Both the position numbers and the translations under genes were made by a program. Under the pieces are notes generated by a model. The model saw only the letters and a list, made by a program, of their open reading frames with translations. It searched no databases and was not told the origin of the DNA. Of a DNA stretch of 64,000 nt, positions 1-12,805 are shown piece after piece (position 1 is the first letter of the stretch; every line of letters begins with the position of its first letter). Source of the DNA: Trichopria drosophilae (taxonomy: Eukaryota > Arthropoda > Insecta > Hymenoptera > Diapriidae); NCBI GenBank assembly GCA_030407085.1, contig CM059586.1, positions 13,968,001 to 14,032,000 of the forward strand, given 5' to 3'.

Positions 1-2238
1 GTGACCTTCTTTTTTATACCTTCTCAGATGTTTACCTTAATCAAATTTGACTTAAATCTACATCTGATTAAATTACACGATAATCGGATATAATGAGATT
101 GACCAAAAGCAGACAGAAATTTGATGTACTTATTAATTAAGACTTTTTGTGATATACATTGAACAAAATGATTATTATCAATTTAAATGAGGTCTGCTTC
201 TATCCTTCTTCTAAAAATGAAATAGTACAATATTACAATTTGCAGATGCACATAAATAACTAAATTAATTATTCAAATACCTTTATATTAGATTCAATGA
301 GTTAACGACTGTAAATGACAAAAAGCAGTCCTTTATTCGATGTAGAGCGATACATTTATGGCTGAACATGACCATAAGGAATTGCCGAAGAATGGTGTAA
401 CTAAGTCAATAATGATAACGATACGGGATGAAATTTTGCTTATACGTAAAGTATAACTCATTTCATTAACGGGCGCGAATCGAATCGCGACGGATGGCGA
501 CTAGTGGCAGAGTGGGTAACTACAATGTTGACACCGTGCAAATGTTTCTATTACCGGGCTTGACCCGATGGATAGAAATAGTGGAATATTCTACTAATTT
601 AAAAAAATAAACTATTTATAACAGAGTAAACGAATCCTCATGTTTGTAATTAGTAAAATCAATAAATACAGTTGAACTAATTCTTTAGTCAAACATAATG
701 ATACTATCTTAAATAGATATTGTTCTAATTTAGAGAGTAGAAGTAATCATGCTTTCGGGAATTACTTTACAACCAAATGAGATGAAGCCAGATCGAATGT
801 GGTTTATTAGAAGGAGATTAAATTAGTGTCTCACGAAATTTCACATTTTTACTAGATCCAATTTAATCAGGATCAAATTCGAACCATGTTAATCGGGAAA
901 GGTCGTAATAAGAACTAAACTTGAACTGCATCTAATTAATATTCTTTTATGTAATTTATCAATTATTTACTCAGGTTAATCGGTATTACTAAATTAAATA
1001 GTCAAACCTTATACTTTATCAGGTTTACTACTTCAATGATTGACTAATTAATAGCGTAACACAGTTGAAGTAGCGTGGATAATTTATATAATAATATATC
1101 TGGCATAGAGAAGGAACTTTTCTTTGATCTATTTAATTTGAACTCAAATAATCAAAAGTCAGTTTCAAAATGTACAAGTAGTAACATGTCCTAGCTCGTG
1201 CATTATCTAGGCACATGTTTGAATCATCAGTGGGTAATGCTTACCATAATAAATACGTCATGTTGCGGTTTATTAGTTTTAAATGGATATGCCTTTCTCC
1301 GCCGATGGCGCAAAGAACGAAGCTGCAATAATCATAATCGCACCCTAGCGGAAGAAAAAATAATTACATTTCGTATGCACCCACATTGTAGATCATCCTA
1401 TCAATCGATTCAAAATTCTCAGATTTTCAACCAAATTTAAGTGGTGACGTTCATTTAATAAAAAAAAATAATATAAAAATTCTACTTTGACACATGTATA
1501 TCGTAATATTTCTAATTCCGACTAGTACTTCCTAGTACTAGACTAATTAACTTTGTAAATTTTATCTGAGTATATTATTTGCCGTTACTAACATTTAGCT
1601 GCTGATAATCTATACAAATATTGTGCTATCAATGGAAATAGTTAAATTCTGCTTATTCAAATTTAAAAAGCAGAGTAACATTATTATTCTGTGATACTCA
1701 TAAATTTTAGGTAAAATTTGGATTTGACTTAAAATTAATTGTTTTATTTTTATTTTACTCTTACAAAAATATTTTAAATTTCATTTTCATTTTGAAATCC
1801 TACGAGTTACAAAAAAATGCTTCCCACTATTGCAAATCCAAGTCCAAGAAAGTGCTATTATGGAATATACACAAGTATAACTTTCAGATATCATGGCGTG
1901 TAAAATATCGCTCTATTAATTTTCACTATTTTGAACAGTATCACTACGTTCATATAATATTTCTAACAAAGTAAATATATTATTTGCAATTATAGTACCA
2001 ATTGCTAATTTATAGACCGGTTTGATGTTTCTTCAGTGATTTAGTTAGTAGTTTTAATCATCGTCACCTCAATGTAGTGACTGTTACTGCCGCTAGTCGT
2101 CGTTATGAGTTATTCCCTAATATTTCATTCCCGTTAGAGGAATGAGTAAGGGATCTGAAAATTCCATAAAGTTTTAGACTGTACTGGCTTTTAATAGTGT
2201 GAATAAATCTATTAAAGCTTGTATATGCCGTGAGACTA
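1..2238. other. AT-rich sequence without recognised gene
   Basis: I see no convincing gene here. The two short open frames (80 codons from 1198 and 60 codons from 1792) look like chance: they show no domain and have the base composition of their surroundings. A small imperfect hairpin lies at about 546-574, where TTTCTAT and a CCGGG step are answered by CCCG and ATAGAAA. A patch near 470-540 is GC-richer than its neighbours. A short palindromic cluster of TAGTACT/AGTACTA sits at about 1520-1541. Confidence 0.6.
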
Positions 2239-2280
2239 GATTAGGTTAAGCTATGATAGGTTAGGTTGGGTTAGGATAGG
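2239..2280 (+). repeat. Interstitial TTAGG-like telomeric repeat patch
   Basis: Degenerate units of GGTTAGG and TTAGGTT occur in a row. The insect telomere repeat is TTAGG, and short degenerate interstitial runs of it are common in insect chromosomes. Other short runs in this window, in the CCTAA orientation, lie near 31585-31600, 32854-32870, 42703-42718 and 43367. The patch is too short and degenerate to suggest a real telomere. Confidence 0.5.
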
Positions 2281-2828
2281 ACTAATTGTACTATAGAATA
2301 AGTTGACGTAAACGATTATTTTTACAACATTGAACATCGAATGTAAAAATTATAAGTAAAAATCCATACTTTTGAAAGTGACACTTTATGTTAGCCTGAC
2401 AAATTTTTATGTCATGACATTAACAATACCTTTCTTTTGTAAGCCTATTCTAAAATCTTCAATTTACTTACAACCTGATTATTCATTTTTACAGAATTGA
2501 AAAAAAACGGAGTTGTTGGCAAAAATAATGAAAGTATTCTTAATTTCTACAGTATTTTAGTGCAGCATCCGATCCACTTACCCGATGCGACTCTTAAAAT
2601 ACTCTAAGAGCAGTCTGTAATGTGTGTTCTTCATCACGCTAATGCTTTGAAGTACATCTACTTGACGGCAGGTGTAATGTCTAAGAAGAAATACAGAAGG
2701 ACGCAAAGTAATTAAATGTAGAACTCAACATTACACATGTTTAATTTCTTTTCATTACGTTTATTATTTACAAAATTGAGATATTCTAATTTTTTGTTGA
2801 GAACAAAATTAATTTTGATCTTATATTA

Positions 2829-3722
2829 CACGGAGTAAAGAGAAATGGATATTGTACAAAATAAAAACGAAAATTTACTAAACGTTTGGTTTTTTTTCGG
2901 AACTTGCTGATTTTTAAAGACATATTACTGTAAAGTCAACATAAGTTATATTTCTGCATGCTAATATTTACTTTATATCAAAAAGTAAAGTGTTTGGAAA
3001 TTTTACCCAGTCGGAAAAGTAAATAAATCCTAACAAATTGGAAATACTGTATAAAATTACTTTATAATTTAATTTTAATACGAAGCTACTTTTACATCCG
3101 TCGAAATGTAGAAGTTATGTTCTTTTCATGAATGAGTACAATAAACTAAGTGAAATGTATACAAAAAGAAGAGAAATTTCTTTTTTCTTTAGAATATTTT
3201 ACTCAACCGTTTGGTAATATTTGCCTATTCACACGGGAAACTAAGAAAACAGCAAGATTTTTTCTTTTTTTGGACTACACTCCACAATACCCGAACGCCA
3301 AAAAATATCTTGATTAGAAATTGATTTCAAATTTTCGCAGGGATTTTATCGCAAGAACGATAACAGATGGCGGGTTTTGCGCAAACGACAGAAAACGGCC
3401 GCACGTTGTATAAATACAAGTGAACTTTACGATGCTTTGTATGTTACTTAGTTCTCTGAATATCGTGCGTGGTGGATTTCTGCATGGTGTTTCTTTCCAA
3501 GTTTTAAGATAAGTTAGCGATTACAATTATAAAGGTATTATTTATTATGCTTTTGGAGATCATTTTCTATGGGGGAGAGTAATATATACTTATCATACGG
3601 CAAATAATCTACATTTGCATTGGAAAAAAATACCAAATACCCTTATGTGTCCTATTTTTACTCCGTCGTTTAGTAAAAAGTCCAGCATTGAAAGGAAATA
3701 TTCTATTTTTCTTCTCTCCGTG
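2829..3722. mobile_element. Degenerate TA-flanked element with CACGGAG ends
   Basis: The left end reads TA then CACGGAGTAAAGAGAAAT. The right end reads TTTCTTCTCTCCGTG then TA, so the ends are inverted and flanked by TA as in Tc1/mariner-type insertions. Further in, TTTACTAAACG recurs on both arms, in inverted orientation and at similar distance from the ends, which supports a decayed terminal inverted repeat. No transposase frame is present. A GC-richer stretch with a TATAAATA at about 3410 lies inside. The ends resemble those at 45183-45312 and 60126-60968. Boundaries were read by eye and the pairing is imperfect, so two unrelated ends remain possible. Confidence 0.4.
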
Positions 3723-4352
3723 TATGTACATGTTGAGGCTTAAATCGTGCGAACGACCACATTTTTGATAGTTCTGGTGTTCTCCCTATTATATTACAAT
3801 GTCTGAAATGTGGAGACGTAAATCTTCTCAGCTGTATCTTATTCCTGGTCTTCCAACATTAATTTTTTATTTTCAGTGATTTGTTTACAAGAAATGCCTT
3901 TCAATGGCAATCGGTGTGGAGTTTCGAAACTTTCCAAGGAATTATCGGCAACGTAAGCCATGGATTTAGTTCTGTGAGTGTGATATTACACTTGAATGGG
4001 TGACAAATCTGAAAAAAAATTGATATCTTATGATACACGTTTTAATTATTGTGTGAAAATAGTTTTGATTTACAATCGCACAAAATAAAAAAATAATAAT
4101 AATATGTTCGCCAATTCTGATTTATTGAAGAAATACTAACGTAAATGTGGGTCTTAATTTATCGATTTTTACCTAGTACGTATGAACTATGTATTTGATA
4201 CAAAAAATATTAATTCACTAGTTAAAACTAAATTAATTCTACTAATCTAAAAATACCATCTCCAATCCTTATGGATATAATTGTATCTGAAAGGAAATAA
4301 ACTCTTACATACTAATCTAAAAGTACTCTCTAAATTTAAATTAGTAAGAATT
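3723..4352. other. AT-rich sequence, nothing recognised
   Basis: No gene, hairpin or tandem array is visible. Around 4150-4350 the motif ACTAATCTAAAA(A/G)TAC occurs twice about 75 bases apart, leading into the small palindrome that follows. Confidence 0.5.
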
Positions 4353-4510
4353 AGTGGGTTATTATTTGAAATTAGTAAACAAATTTCCTAATTATTAGTC
4401 AATTTTAATTAACAAATTGAATGAGTTATCAAATTATGTTACTCGATCAATTAGTAGAAATTGCCCAATCTTTAATAAATTTTTTTACTAATTTCAAATA
4501 GTAACCCACT
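4353..4510. repeat. Small inverted repeat with AGTGGGTTA ends
   Basis: AGTGGGTTATTATTTGAAAT at the left is answered by ATTTCAAATAGTAACCCACT at the right, giving arms of about 33 bases. The loop is made of AATTAGTAAATT-like sequence. The end motif GTTACCCACT resembles the GTTACCCAGTGG and GTTACCTAGTGG motifs of the repeats at 34.9 and 51.5 kb, so this may be a short relative. It is probably a decayed palindromic MITE. Confidence 0.5.
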
Positions 4511-5492
4511 GTTATGCGTTAACCCACAGTTTATGTTAAATATAGTAAATAAGTTGAATTGATTTAGGCGTATATGTAACTTTCCCATTTTAATTGCGTA
4601 ATTTTTACATTCTTTTTACACCCAACAGCATTAAAAACGAACATCACTCTAACTCAGAACAATATAGAATAATTTTACTTGCGAATTTTCTTTTCTTTTT
4701 TGAAATGTTTAAAGCTGTTGAAAATGGTAAAAAGTTGAATCTAAAATTTTCAGAAATATGTAGAATCAAATTGGATATCGTTTTCCAGCATTTTATTTGT
4801 TATCCAGTTAGTACTTAGGGAAAACATTTCTTGAACCCGGGTGTTGTATTCCTTTATACACTACAGCTTTGAATTAATAAATTATTTAAAAAAGTAGATT
4901 GTATAAATAACAATAAATTTCAGTTTTGCAGCATTTAAGCAATAAAATGCGTGAGAACGATTTAAATGTCAGCATCATTACAACTGGTAAAAATTTGAAT
5001 ACTTTTTTTCACAAGTTTATGTTCAGTACGGATGAAATTTGTTACGCGCGCACGTACGGTTTACTCGAAGACGATAAATTAAGAATAATTCATTTATTCT
5101 CCGATTTTCAGTTTGATGTAATTTATATAACCGGTTTTAAGCGATGTTTTACGATTTCAGTTTCTCTTTGGTAAAGAGAAGTTTTGCTTCTTACATTGCC
5201 TGCATACCACGGATTCATTAACATTTATTAATTCGAAAACACGTATTGACTACAAACTGCCGTTCTAATCACTAATTAAATTAGCATTAAGATTTCGAAT
5301 TTTAAAAATAGTTCTTACATTTCTGTATTTTAATTAAATTACTCCATCAAGTAGTAATAATTGCGAAACAATTATACTTATTGGCAATTTCTGGTTTGAT
5401 CCGTTGGATTTACGCTAATTTTTGTGTGGTAAAATGAACAATTACGTACGACTATCACAATGTTTTTCTACTCTATAGTAATGTTAACTACA
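4511..5492. other. AT-rich sequence, short chance open frames
   Basis: Two open frames of 74 and 82 codons lie at 4594-4818 and 4926-5174. Neither shows a recognisable domain, and both have the AT bias of non-coding neighbours. I do not call them genes. No repeat stands out. Confidence 0.5.
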
Positions 5493-5494
5493 TA

Positions 5495-6251
5495 CAGGGT
5501 CATCGAAAAGTATCGGACCCCCCTAATATCTTCAGTTAGAATGCACTTAGGAGAAAATGTCCAATAGCAAAGTTGTATGGTTTCAAGCGGGGAGTAAGAT
5601 GATGACCTTGACTTTGACCTTGACCACGTCCTTCAAGGTCATTTCAAGGTTAATCTTATTTTTTTAAATAGAACCCCCTACATTTTATTGCATATTCTTA
5701 TAGCTTATCTCGAGAGCTTTCCAAAACATTCTAATAAAATATTTTTTTATTAAGTACTTTTTGAGTTATAAAGGTACTTTGCTATTGGACATTTTTCCAA
5801 AATGCATTCTTACTGAAAATATTAGTGGGATCCGATTGATGTATTTTCTTTAAACCAATTAATTGGTCTCATTATTCCGCGCACAAACGTATTAAGGTTA
5901 TGATTACTGAAAACTAAATAATATTTTACAAGATATTCTACATTTTGTGTCAAAAAATTGTTAACTTCAAACCTTTATAACTCAAAAAGTACTTAATAAA
6001 AAAATAATTTATTATAGTGTTTTGGAAAGCTCTCGAGATAAGCTATAAGAATATGCAATAAAATGCAGGGGGTTCTATTTAAAAAAATAAGATTGACCTT
6101 GAAATGACCTTGAAGGACATGGTCAAGGTCAAAGTCAAGGTCATCATCTTACTCCCCGCTTGAAACCATACAACTTTGCTATTGAACATTTTCTCCTAAG
6201 TGCATTCTAACTGAAGATATTAGGGGGGTCCGATACTTTTCGATGACCCTG
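5495..6251. mobile_element. Tc1/mariner-like palindromic MITE (757 bp)
   Basis: The element starts CAGGGTCATCGAAAAGTATC and ends with the inverted copy, and each end abuts a TA dinucleotide (5493-5494 and 6252-6253). A TA target duplication with a CAGGG-type end is the pattern of Tc1/mariner superfamily elements. The arms are roughly 290 bases and close to identical, including a run of GACCTTGACC-type repeats and a GCTCTCGAGATAAGC segment on both sides. No transposase frame fits, so it is non-autonomous. An extra inverted copy of the terminal region lies internally at about 5775-5840. The high arm similarity suggests a fairly young insertion. Confidence 0.85.
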
Positions 6252-6253
6252 TA

Positions 6254-7590
6254 TAGTATGTCGCACTTTCTACTTGGAGTGGAATACGTTAAGATTTATA
6301 ATAAACACTAACAATTATAATAATTATTGCAAAATCATTACAACACATTATATCTGGAATTTTCTGGTAGTAAATTACTATATTTTCATTAAATACTCTG
6401 ACTCGACTTTTCAACCTGTGGGTTATAAAAAGATTACAGAAAAATGTCTCCTAAGATTGCAATGCGTATTGTAAATTTTACTATACGTATTGTTACCTGC
6501 ACATTCTTATTGTAAATAATACGATATAGGTATTATAAATCTTAATATACATTTATTTTCATGTTGCTGACATTTAATTATAAAATCAAAGACAACAACT
6601 CCTAAGTGACGAATAAATGAAATTGACAAGGTAGCGCAGAATTGCCTTTATGTCAACATTTCGTAATTTTACATGCATATTTGAATGAAAAGGTATTTTG
6701 ATGTTCGTCATCTACATCTCAAATTTCCTAGATACGTTTTCCATCAATTTTTGTAGGGCTGAAATCTATAATAAAAATATTAGTAAGTTTTAAAGATTTA
6801 ATTAAGTATTCAATATATTGTTCACAAATTGTAAAAACGCTGAAATCTCACTGTATTAAAGTGAAATGTCACTATAAACTCACGACGCTGTATGTAAATT
6901 TTAGAGAGTGTACATCATAAATGATTCATCCTTTAATTCATAATATATGAAAATACATCGGGTAATTTTCTTGCGAGTTCTTATAATAATTGAATTCAGA
7001 AAATATACAATTTTAACAAAATGGAAATGTTATTTCACTTACATAAGTAAATTCATAAAACGAAAACTTAGCACACAAATACATCCAGAGTAAAAACACA
7101 ACCGGTTTGATGGCATTTTTTGTATTGAAAATGAACCTGACCTTTACTTCGCCACATCAAGATTTTTTAAATGTTATATTATATAATAAAAGAATGTCAA
7201 ATTGTAACCATTTGTATAAATTTATGATGTCATATTTTTTCAATTTTTTGCGGTAACATCGAATTATATTATACCGCTACCTAGCTACCAACGATTTTTT
7301 AATTCTAAGAAATCCAACGGCGTAAGTGTATTAGTTTTTAACTATTTGATAATTAAACAATTTTCTTCTGAAAATAATAAATTTGCTGTGAAATGAAACT
7401 AAAAAAATAAAAAACCGCATTTTTAGAAAAAAGAGATGCTACCTAGAATTATTGGAATTACAAAAAAGAAAATTACTGTTAATATCAAGTTGGAAAGATC
7501 AAATTTGCTTCTAATTTATAATTACTTTAATAATTAGAATGTAAAATCGAAATAATTGATATTTTACATTCATTACTTATTCATTACATG
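6254..7590. other. AT-rich sequence with one AAAGTGA/TCACT cluster
   Basis: No gene is recognised; the 66-codon frame at 6274-6474 looks like chance. A short cluster of AAAGTGAAATGTCACT palindromes lies at about 6845-6885. It belongs to the same motif type as the larger clusters at 31.6, 32.7 and 58.1 kb. Confidence 0.5.
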
Positions 7591-7594
7591 CCAG

Positions 7595-8040
7595 ATGGCT
7601 CGTACATTACTTGGTATACAGCATTGCATCGTCACTGCAAAGGTATCGAGTTCGTGTCCCGGCGCGGTTATAGATTTTCTCAACATTGGTCCTCGTTTTT
7701 CACAAACAAACAAAAAATAAAATTATAAAGAATTATGTTCTTCATTGACCAGACTGAGAGTGACAAAACAGTTACCAAAAAATGTGTTAATAGCTAAAGC
7801 GTTCTGCTGAGCAAATCACGAAGGAATGCTAAAAATATACAACGTAATATTATGTATCTTTTTGTTGTCGTCAAATATTCCTCCGCCCAATTAGAGATAA
7901 TTGCAAATAAGCTATCAAAAATTACTTTAAGAATAATTCTTTTGAATAAAGATGGTTCAGATGGAATATTTGCGCATGTGGAAGAACATTCGACCGCCAA
8001 TCGAAAGGTCCTAGGTTCAAATCCAGGCGCACCCTAATTT
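7595..8040 (+). repeat. tRNA-like / possible SINE fragments
   Basis: Two stretches end in sequences like a tRNA T arm and pol III B box. They are GAGTTCGTGTCC at 7648-7659, followed by CGGCGCGG, and GGTTCAAATCC at 8014-8024, followed by AGGCGCACC. In the second, CTAGG-TTCAAAT-CCAGG forms a partial T stem and loop, and GACC/GGTC just upstream (7992-7995 and 8007-8010) could be a remnant anticodon stem. No canonical D arm or complete cloverleaf can be drawn. I read these as decayed tRNA-derived repeats rather than tRNA genes. The open frames of 60-68 codons over this stretch are incidental. Confidence 0.35.
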
Positions 8041-9109
8041 TTGTTTCTTTATCAAAAAACAATAAAAAATATATTTGTGCCTTCTTTGAGACCATTGTTT
8101 TGAACATATCATATTTAGCTGGGTTGACGAGTTTCCGACGTTAGAAACAATCCAAATTATTAAGCTTATTTTCACAATTTTATCGTGATTTGCTTGGCAT
8201 AAGACATCAACTTCATTTATACTTCAATGGATAATTTATTGTTTTAATTTAATTAAAAATAAATTAGCATCAATTTTATTCTTTGCATACTTGTTAGACG
8301 CACTTCTCTACAAAATACTCGTTTTTTATTTTCTTTATTTCTTTAAAAAATTTATTTCTTAAACTAATTAGTATTTCGAAGATATGCAGCATTGAATTCA
8401 GCCCATTTAGTCACGCAATCTATTTAATTTTAAAACGTTGAACTTTTTAATTACGGTGAAAAATTGACGAATCCAACTATCGATCTGGAAGTACTAAAAA
8501 GAAAAATTTATTTAGTTAGATAAACCCCGTTGATGAGTTCATTTTACTATCTTGTTAATAGTACCTAGAATCCATTTCTCAAATACTTTATTATATTTAA
8601 AAAATTAGCACACCCTCAACATTTCAGTGCTGCCTTCTTGAAAAAAAAAGAGGTTAATTATGCCAATTTGCGTATTTGGACAATCTTATTTTTTCAGAAA
8701 ATGATAACAAAATTCCGATGATCACCAATTTAAGCCCCCAAAAATACTACAGAAATGTTGTTTTGATTCGAAATGTAAGTAAAGTCAGCAAAAAATAAGA
8801 ATATGGCCGAAAAATACAAATGTTCTTTTCTTGAAATTTTAAGGGTTTCTTTTCTTACATCGGGATGATAATACTCCTGCTGCCTAAAGAAAATTTGGTT
8901 TTGTTACGAAAAAATTGAAATGGTGGCAAAAACGCTAAATTTGACATAATTCTAAAATGGTACTTTACTTGTCATCGAACTTATATGGACAAAAATTATT
9001 CCAAACTAAGTTTCATCTGTGAAAATTTTGATATACCGATTTTCCAACATTTTTCTTGATAGCGTACATTTTAATTTTGAAAATATTCACATTGTAGATT
9101 AACAATTAG
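8041..9109. other. AT-rich sequence, nothing recognised
   Basis: No gene, long hairpin or array is visible. The composition is very AT-rich with A and T homopolymer runs. Confidence 0.5.
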
Positions 9110-9760
9110 TACTACTCTCACAAAAACGAATATCTCGTTGAAGTCGAAAGAGAGTTGAAAATTGCAATCACATTGCTCGAGTTGGTCGGAGATTTATTTT
9201 GTGCCGGGCCCGGGCCTAAAACCTTTTGTTGATTCGGCCAGACGAAACCGGTTTTGAGAACGTCCATCTTTTGTAGTTTGTCCCCCAAGAAAGAGTAAGA
9301 ACGAGACAATGAAGTTCGGGTCCCAGAGAAAGATGGTGAAACGTATAAGAGGACGAGAAAAGAGTGAAAGAGAAAAGAGACAGGGGAAGGAGGGAATTTG
9401 TCTTCTCTCCGCCCATTCCTCCTACATGTTTAATTTTTGTATTTCGCATTTTTTAACTTTCCCGGACTTTCGCGGGATCCTCTTAATTCTTCAGATCGTT
9501 CGTCTTTTGCAAGTCGGCGAAAGGTGGGGAAAGAATCGTGATAAAAATGTGGCCTGGCGTATTTATGGAAACGAACGTTTGTTTTTTGCGATGGCAGACA
9601 TTTCTCTGACTCCACCCACTTTTTTTCTTCCTTCACCCGATTAATACGATGCAGCTTTTAATAGCACTCTTAAATTGCTCGCGAGATGCAAGATCAAGGG
9701 CGTCCCTCGAATTTTCGACGTTGATTATTTTTGCCACCAGTTACTCGGTAATAACTGAGC
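9110..9760. other. GC-richer island with overlapping short frames
   Basis: This segment is much richer in G and C than its surroundings and is purine-biased on the plus strand at about 9309-9400. A CCGGGCCCGGGCC palindrome lies at about 9205-9217. Open frames of 63-111 codons overlap on both strands (longest 9309-9644, plus). Frames open on both strands at once are expected when stop codons are rare, and none resembles a known protein. It could be regulatory DNA or an unrecognised exon of a gene extending beyond the window. Confidence 0.35.
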
Positions 9761-10960
9761 CAATGTAATGAATTAATTGCTTAATTGATACGACATTGCG
9801 TTTCGATGGACCAAAGTGTTTTTTTTAGGTATTTTTAAAATCGATCAAGTGTGAGCAATTCCGCCGCACCTTTAGCAGAAATGTGCTCTATAAACGTTCT
9901 ATATGTCGTACAGCTGTAATGTTTTTTTTAAATGCGTCATTTCATTTTAAAAATATTAATTTTTGGTCATGATCATTTCAAAAAATTATACTGATATACG
10001 TTATTTTTAAATGTGTATCTTACTTCCTAAATTTGAGTTCAAAACTATTAATTTAAAATGAAAAATCGATTATTATCAATTAGTCCCTTTTTTGTACTAG
10101 TACGTAGTAGAAAAAACCACTAATTTATCAATGAAAATTGAATGGATTCAATCCAAAATTTTAACAAACCGCATGCAAAATATCTGTTTAATATCTCACG
10201 GAAGAAGGAATTTTCTACGGAGGCGGAACGTGAAAAATTGAAGATTAAATAAAATAAAATTAAAAAAAAAATGTTTCCGTAGTGAGATTTGATCCTAAAA
10301 TCTTCATTTATCCACTTCATTTATCGCTGCACATCAGTAGTTCTTATCAAATATTGTATACAAAATTAGTCGTAGTTGAACTTTCACATGAATAACGATT
10401 TGTACATTTTTTGTTAATTTTAAGTTCAATGCGGACGTATCTGAGTGTTTAGTTATTAAGTTCAAGATCCGGTATCAAATCCCAGAGGGATTTTATTTAT
10501 TCAATTTTTGTTTAAATTAATATTTTCTTTATATTTTAGAAGCTAATTTTTCTTTTACTCGGAATCAATGACATAGTCCTTTTTTGCTGAAAAATACTCC
10601 GTTTATGCTTCTTTATGTCACCATGCAGCGAATTCTGAAAAGTTACGTATTGGAGTTTTACGTCAAAAGTAAAAATCATTGGTTATGTCAATCATCTGTC
10701 CGGTGCTCTAAGATCCAGACCAGAAATGGATTGGAGCAACTAAGAAATAGTCGAAACACTTAACCAAAATAATTGTTGAATTCAAATCAACCTTGATATA
10801 TTTTTTTGGCGGTAGACCATTCTAACATCAAATTCCTGATTGAATTGAACAATGCACAGTCCTTATCAGTCTCAGTCCTTCAAACTGGAAGTTTAAGCAA
10901 AATCTGAGAATTTTTAATAAATGGACCGTTACAACTCACGAGGTCCGCGACATTCCGCGG
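9761..10960. other. AT-rich sequence with dispersed repeat and B-box-like motifs
   Basis: A roughly 50-base segment at 10040-10090 matches one at 20395-20445 by eye; both contain CTAATTTAAAATGAAAAAT-like sequence followed by AATTAGTC. B-box-like motifs appear at 10471-10482 (GGTATCAAATCC, plus) and 10283-10294 (minus). They suggest two tRNA-like remnants facing each other. No gene is recognised. Confidence 0.4.
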
Positions 10961-12540
10961 CTGATTCAAGGCAACTCTAAGAAAGGCAGCGCGCGGTTTG
11001 ACAAAAAGTAGCGGACAATGCGCGAGAACTGCGTACGATACTTATCCCGCACTCAAAACACACACACGATCACCTACCTACGCCTTAAGACCAGGGAGCC
11101 ACGGGAGATCGTGGTGGCGCGAGATATCGTTAGAAAAACCGGCTGGAATTGCTTCATCCAAACAAGAACTATCTCTCGGAGAGGATCTGGATATTAATCA
11201 AGGAAGGACGCAGAAGAAGAAGAAGGGTTGCACGGAACAGGGAGAATATCTTCAGAGGCGATGTTTTCTGCAATGCAAAAAGGAGAAAAACGTAGGAGGA
11301 AGGTGAGGAGGAGGATAAAGACAAAAGGGGACCGAAAGAAAAGAGGACGAAAAAGTAGGAGGAATGAGGTGGAATCCATGCAAACGAAGAAGAAACCAGA
11401 GAAGAGGTGCTGGATGATGAGAACTGGAGGTGGAATAAGGAGACGGAACGTGTTTTTAAGGTCCGAGCGGCAACTTGACTCTGTACTTCTTTAGATCGGG
11501 CACATTCCCGAGCCTTCTTGGCCCCGATGAACCCACTTGATGAAACGCTTACCAGTCAAAGTACATACGAGTAAGGCCTCATCTTGGTGTACGTAAAGTT
11601 GTCCCTATAGCCCATGGATGTGTATGTGCTCTGAGAGTACAGCTTCGGCTTCAGCAGCGTCACGTTCGCTCCGCCGAATTGAGTAACGAAGGGGAAAGCT
11701 GGGGCTTAAAGCAAACTTAATACCCCTCGGAGGAGACTGATGTACGGGAGTATTTGGCGAATGAATTTGTCGGTCGTTTCTTTTTTTGGCTCGGACAACG
11801 AATGCGATGTCGAATTCGCGTGCGAGAGAGCCACGGCCAAGCGAATTTTATCGAGGAAATTACATTAATGCGGGCTGCTATATGGCGAACGAGTTCGCAC
11901 GGATCGTTATTCTCTGATTACATTTAAAATTTACGAGCATCGAAATATCGCTGAGCTTTCCGAGCTTGGACTGTATTGCCTCGCGTGCTCGAAACCTAAA
12001 GGGTATACGAGATGCCGCGAGGGAAGCGCAATCAATTTTCTGCCACGGGTTTCTATGCTCTTTGGGAAATTTGCGATTTTTCGTTCTTTATTCGTAACTT
12101 GGCGATATTTGTATGCGGATACGGTATGCGGTCCATTAATCTGCGTAGAAAAAGTGTCTATATTTAAGCGGACGTTGTTTACGTTAATAGCCTTTGATAA
12201 AGTTCATGCATAATGCCGATTGGTTGTTGGCTTACAAAATGGCTTTTCTGGAGGCGTGAAATATTACTAGGTGACCAAGATCGAGAGTAATCAATTTTCG
12301 GTCTAGGGTCGTAAATGTTGATTAATGGTTCTGATAATTCGTTTTATATTCTCTTAAGGGAGTTTCTAAAGTGGTTCCCTGGTAAGTTAGGAATTTACGC
12401 TAAAATCGTAACAGACCTTGCCATCCATCCATACTTGGTACACATGACCATAATGACACATCCAAAAAAGATTAGCTGTGAAGAACTCTGTCCAAAAAGT
12501 CCACCAGCTCCTACTAAACCGTGATTCAATCGGTATCAAA
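10961..12540. other. GC-richer island with long purine tract
   Basis: This is the longest GC-richer segment of the left half. From about 11170 to 11455 the plus strand is strongly purine-biased, with runs such as GAAGAAGAAGAAGGG. Open frames there (102 and 88 codons plus, 61 codons minus) read Lys/Arg/Glu-rich or Phe/Leu/Ser-rich purely because of that bias, so I do not call them genes. A GTGGTGGCGCGAG motif lies near 11111-11123. The flank from 11460 to 12300 is rich in CpG and has no recognised frame. Regulatory DNA is a reasonable guess, not a demonstrated one. Confidence 0.35.
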
Positions 12541-12805
12541 ATTCAGTTGAAAGAACTAATTATTATGTTGAATTGGCTAAATATTTACGAACTAACCACC
12601 AGCCACATTATTTAGTCAATATTACATTTATTTGGCAGAAACAATGACTTTTCTAGAAAGAAGAGCGTTACGTACACGAAATTTATTAATAATGATTGAC
12701 ATCATAAGATTTGGTATCCATGAAGACTAAAACCATACGAAGAAAAGTATATTTTCATCACACTGGGACGAAATCAGCAACTTTCCTCCCAGACGAAAAA
12801 TCGTA

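Noticed and set aside
2239..2280. True telomere or subtelomere
   Set aside because: Only a few degenerate TTAGG-like units occur, flanked by ordinary sequence on both sides.
3405..3500. TATAAATA with possible core promoter and short ATG frame
   Set aside because: The frame after the ATG near 3484 stops after seven codons, no initiator lies at the right distance, and the site is inside a probable transposable element.
7990..8034. Intact tRNA gene near 8.0 kb
   Set aside because: Only the T arm and part of an anticodon stem can be drawn; D arm and full acceptor stem are missing.
9309..9644. 111-codon plus-strand frame
   Set aside because: Two minus-strand frames cover the same stretch and no domain is recognised. 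The first third is a purine-biased run.
11228..11494. Lys/Arg-rich 88-codon frame resembling a basic nuclear protein
   Set aside because: The bias comes from the purine-rich tract, which gives basic or acidic residues in all plus frames.
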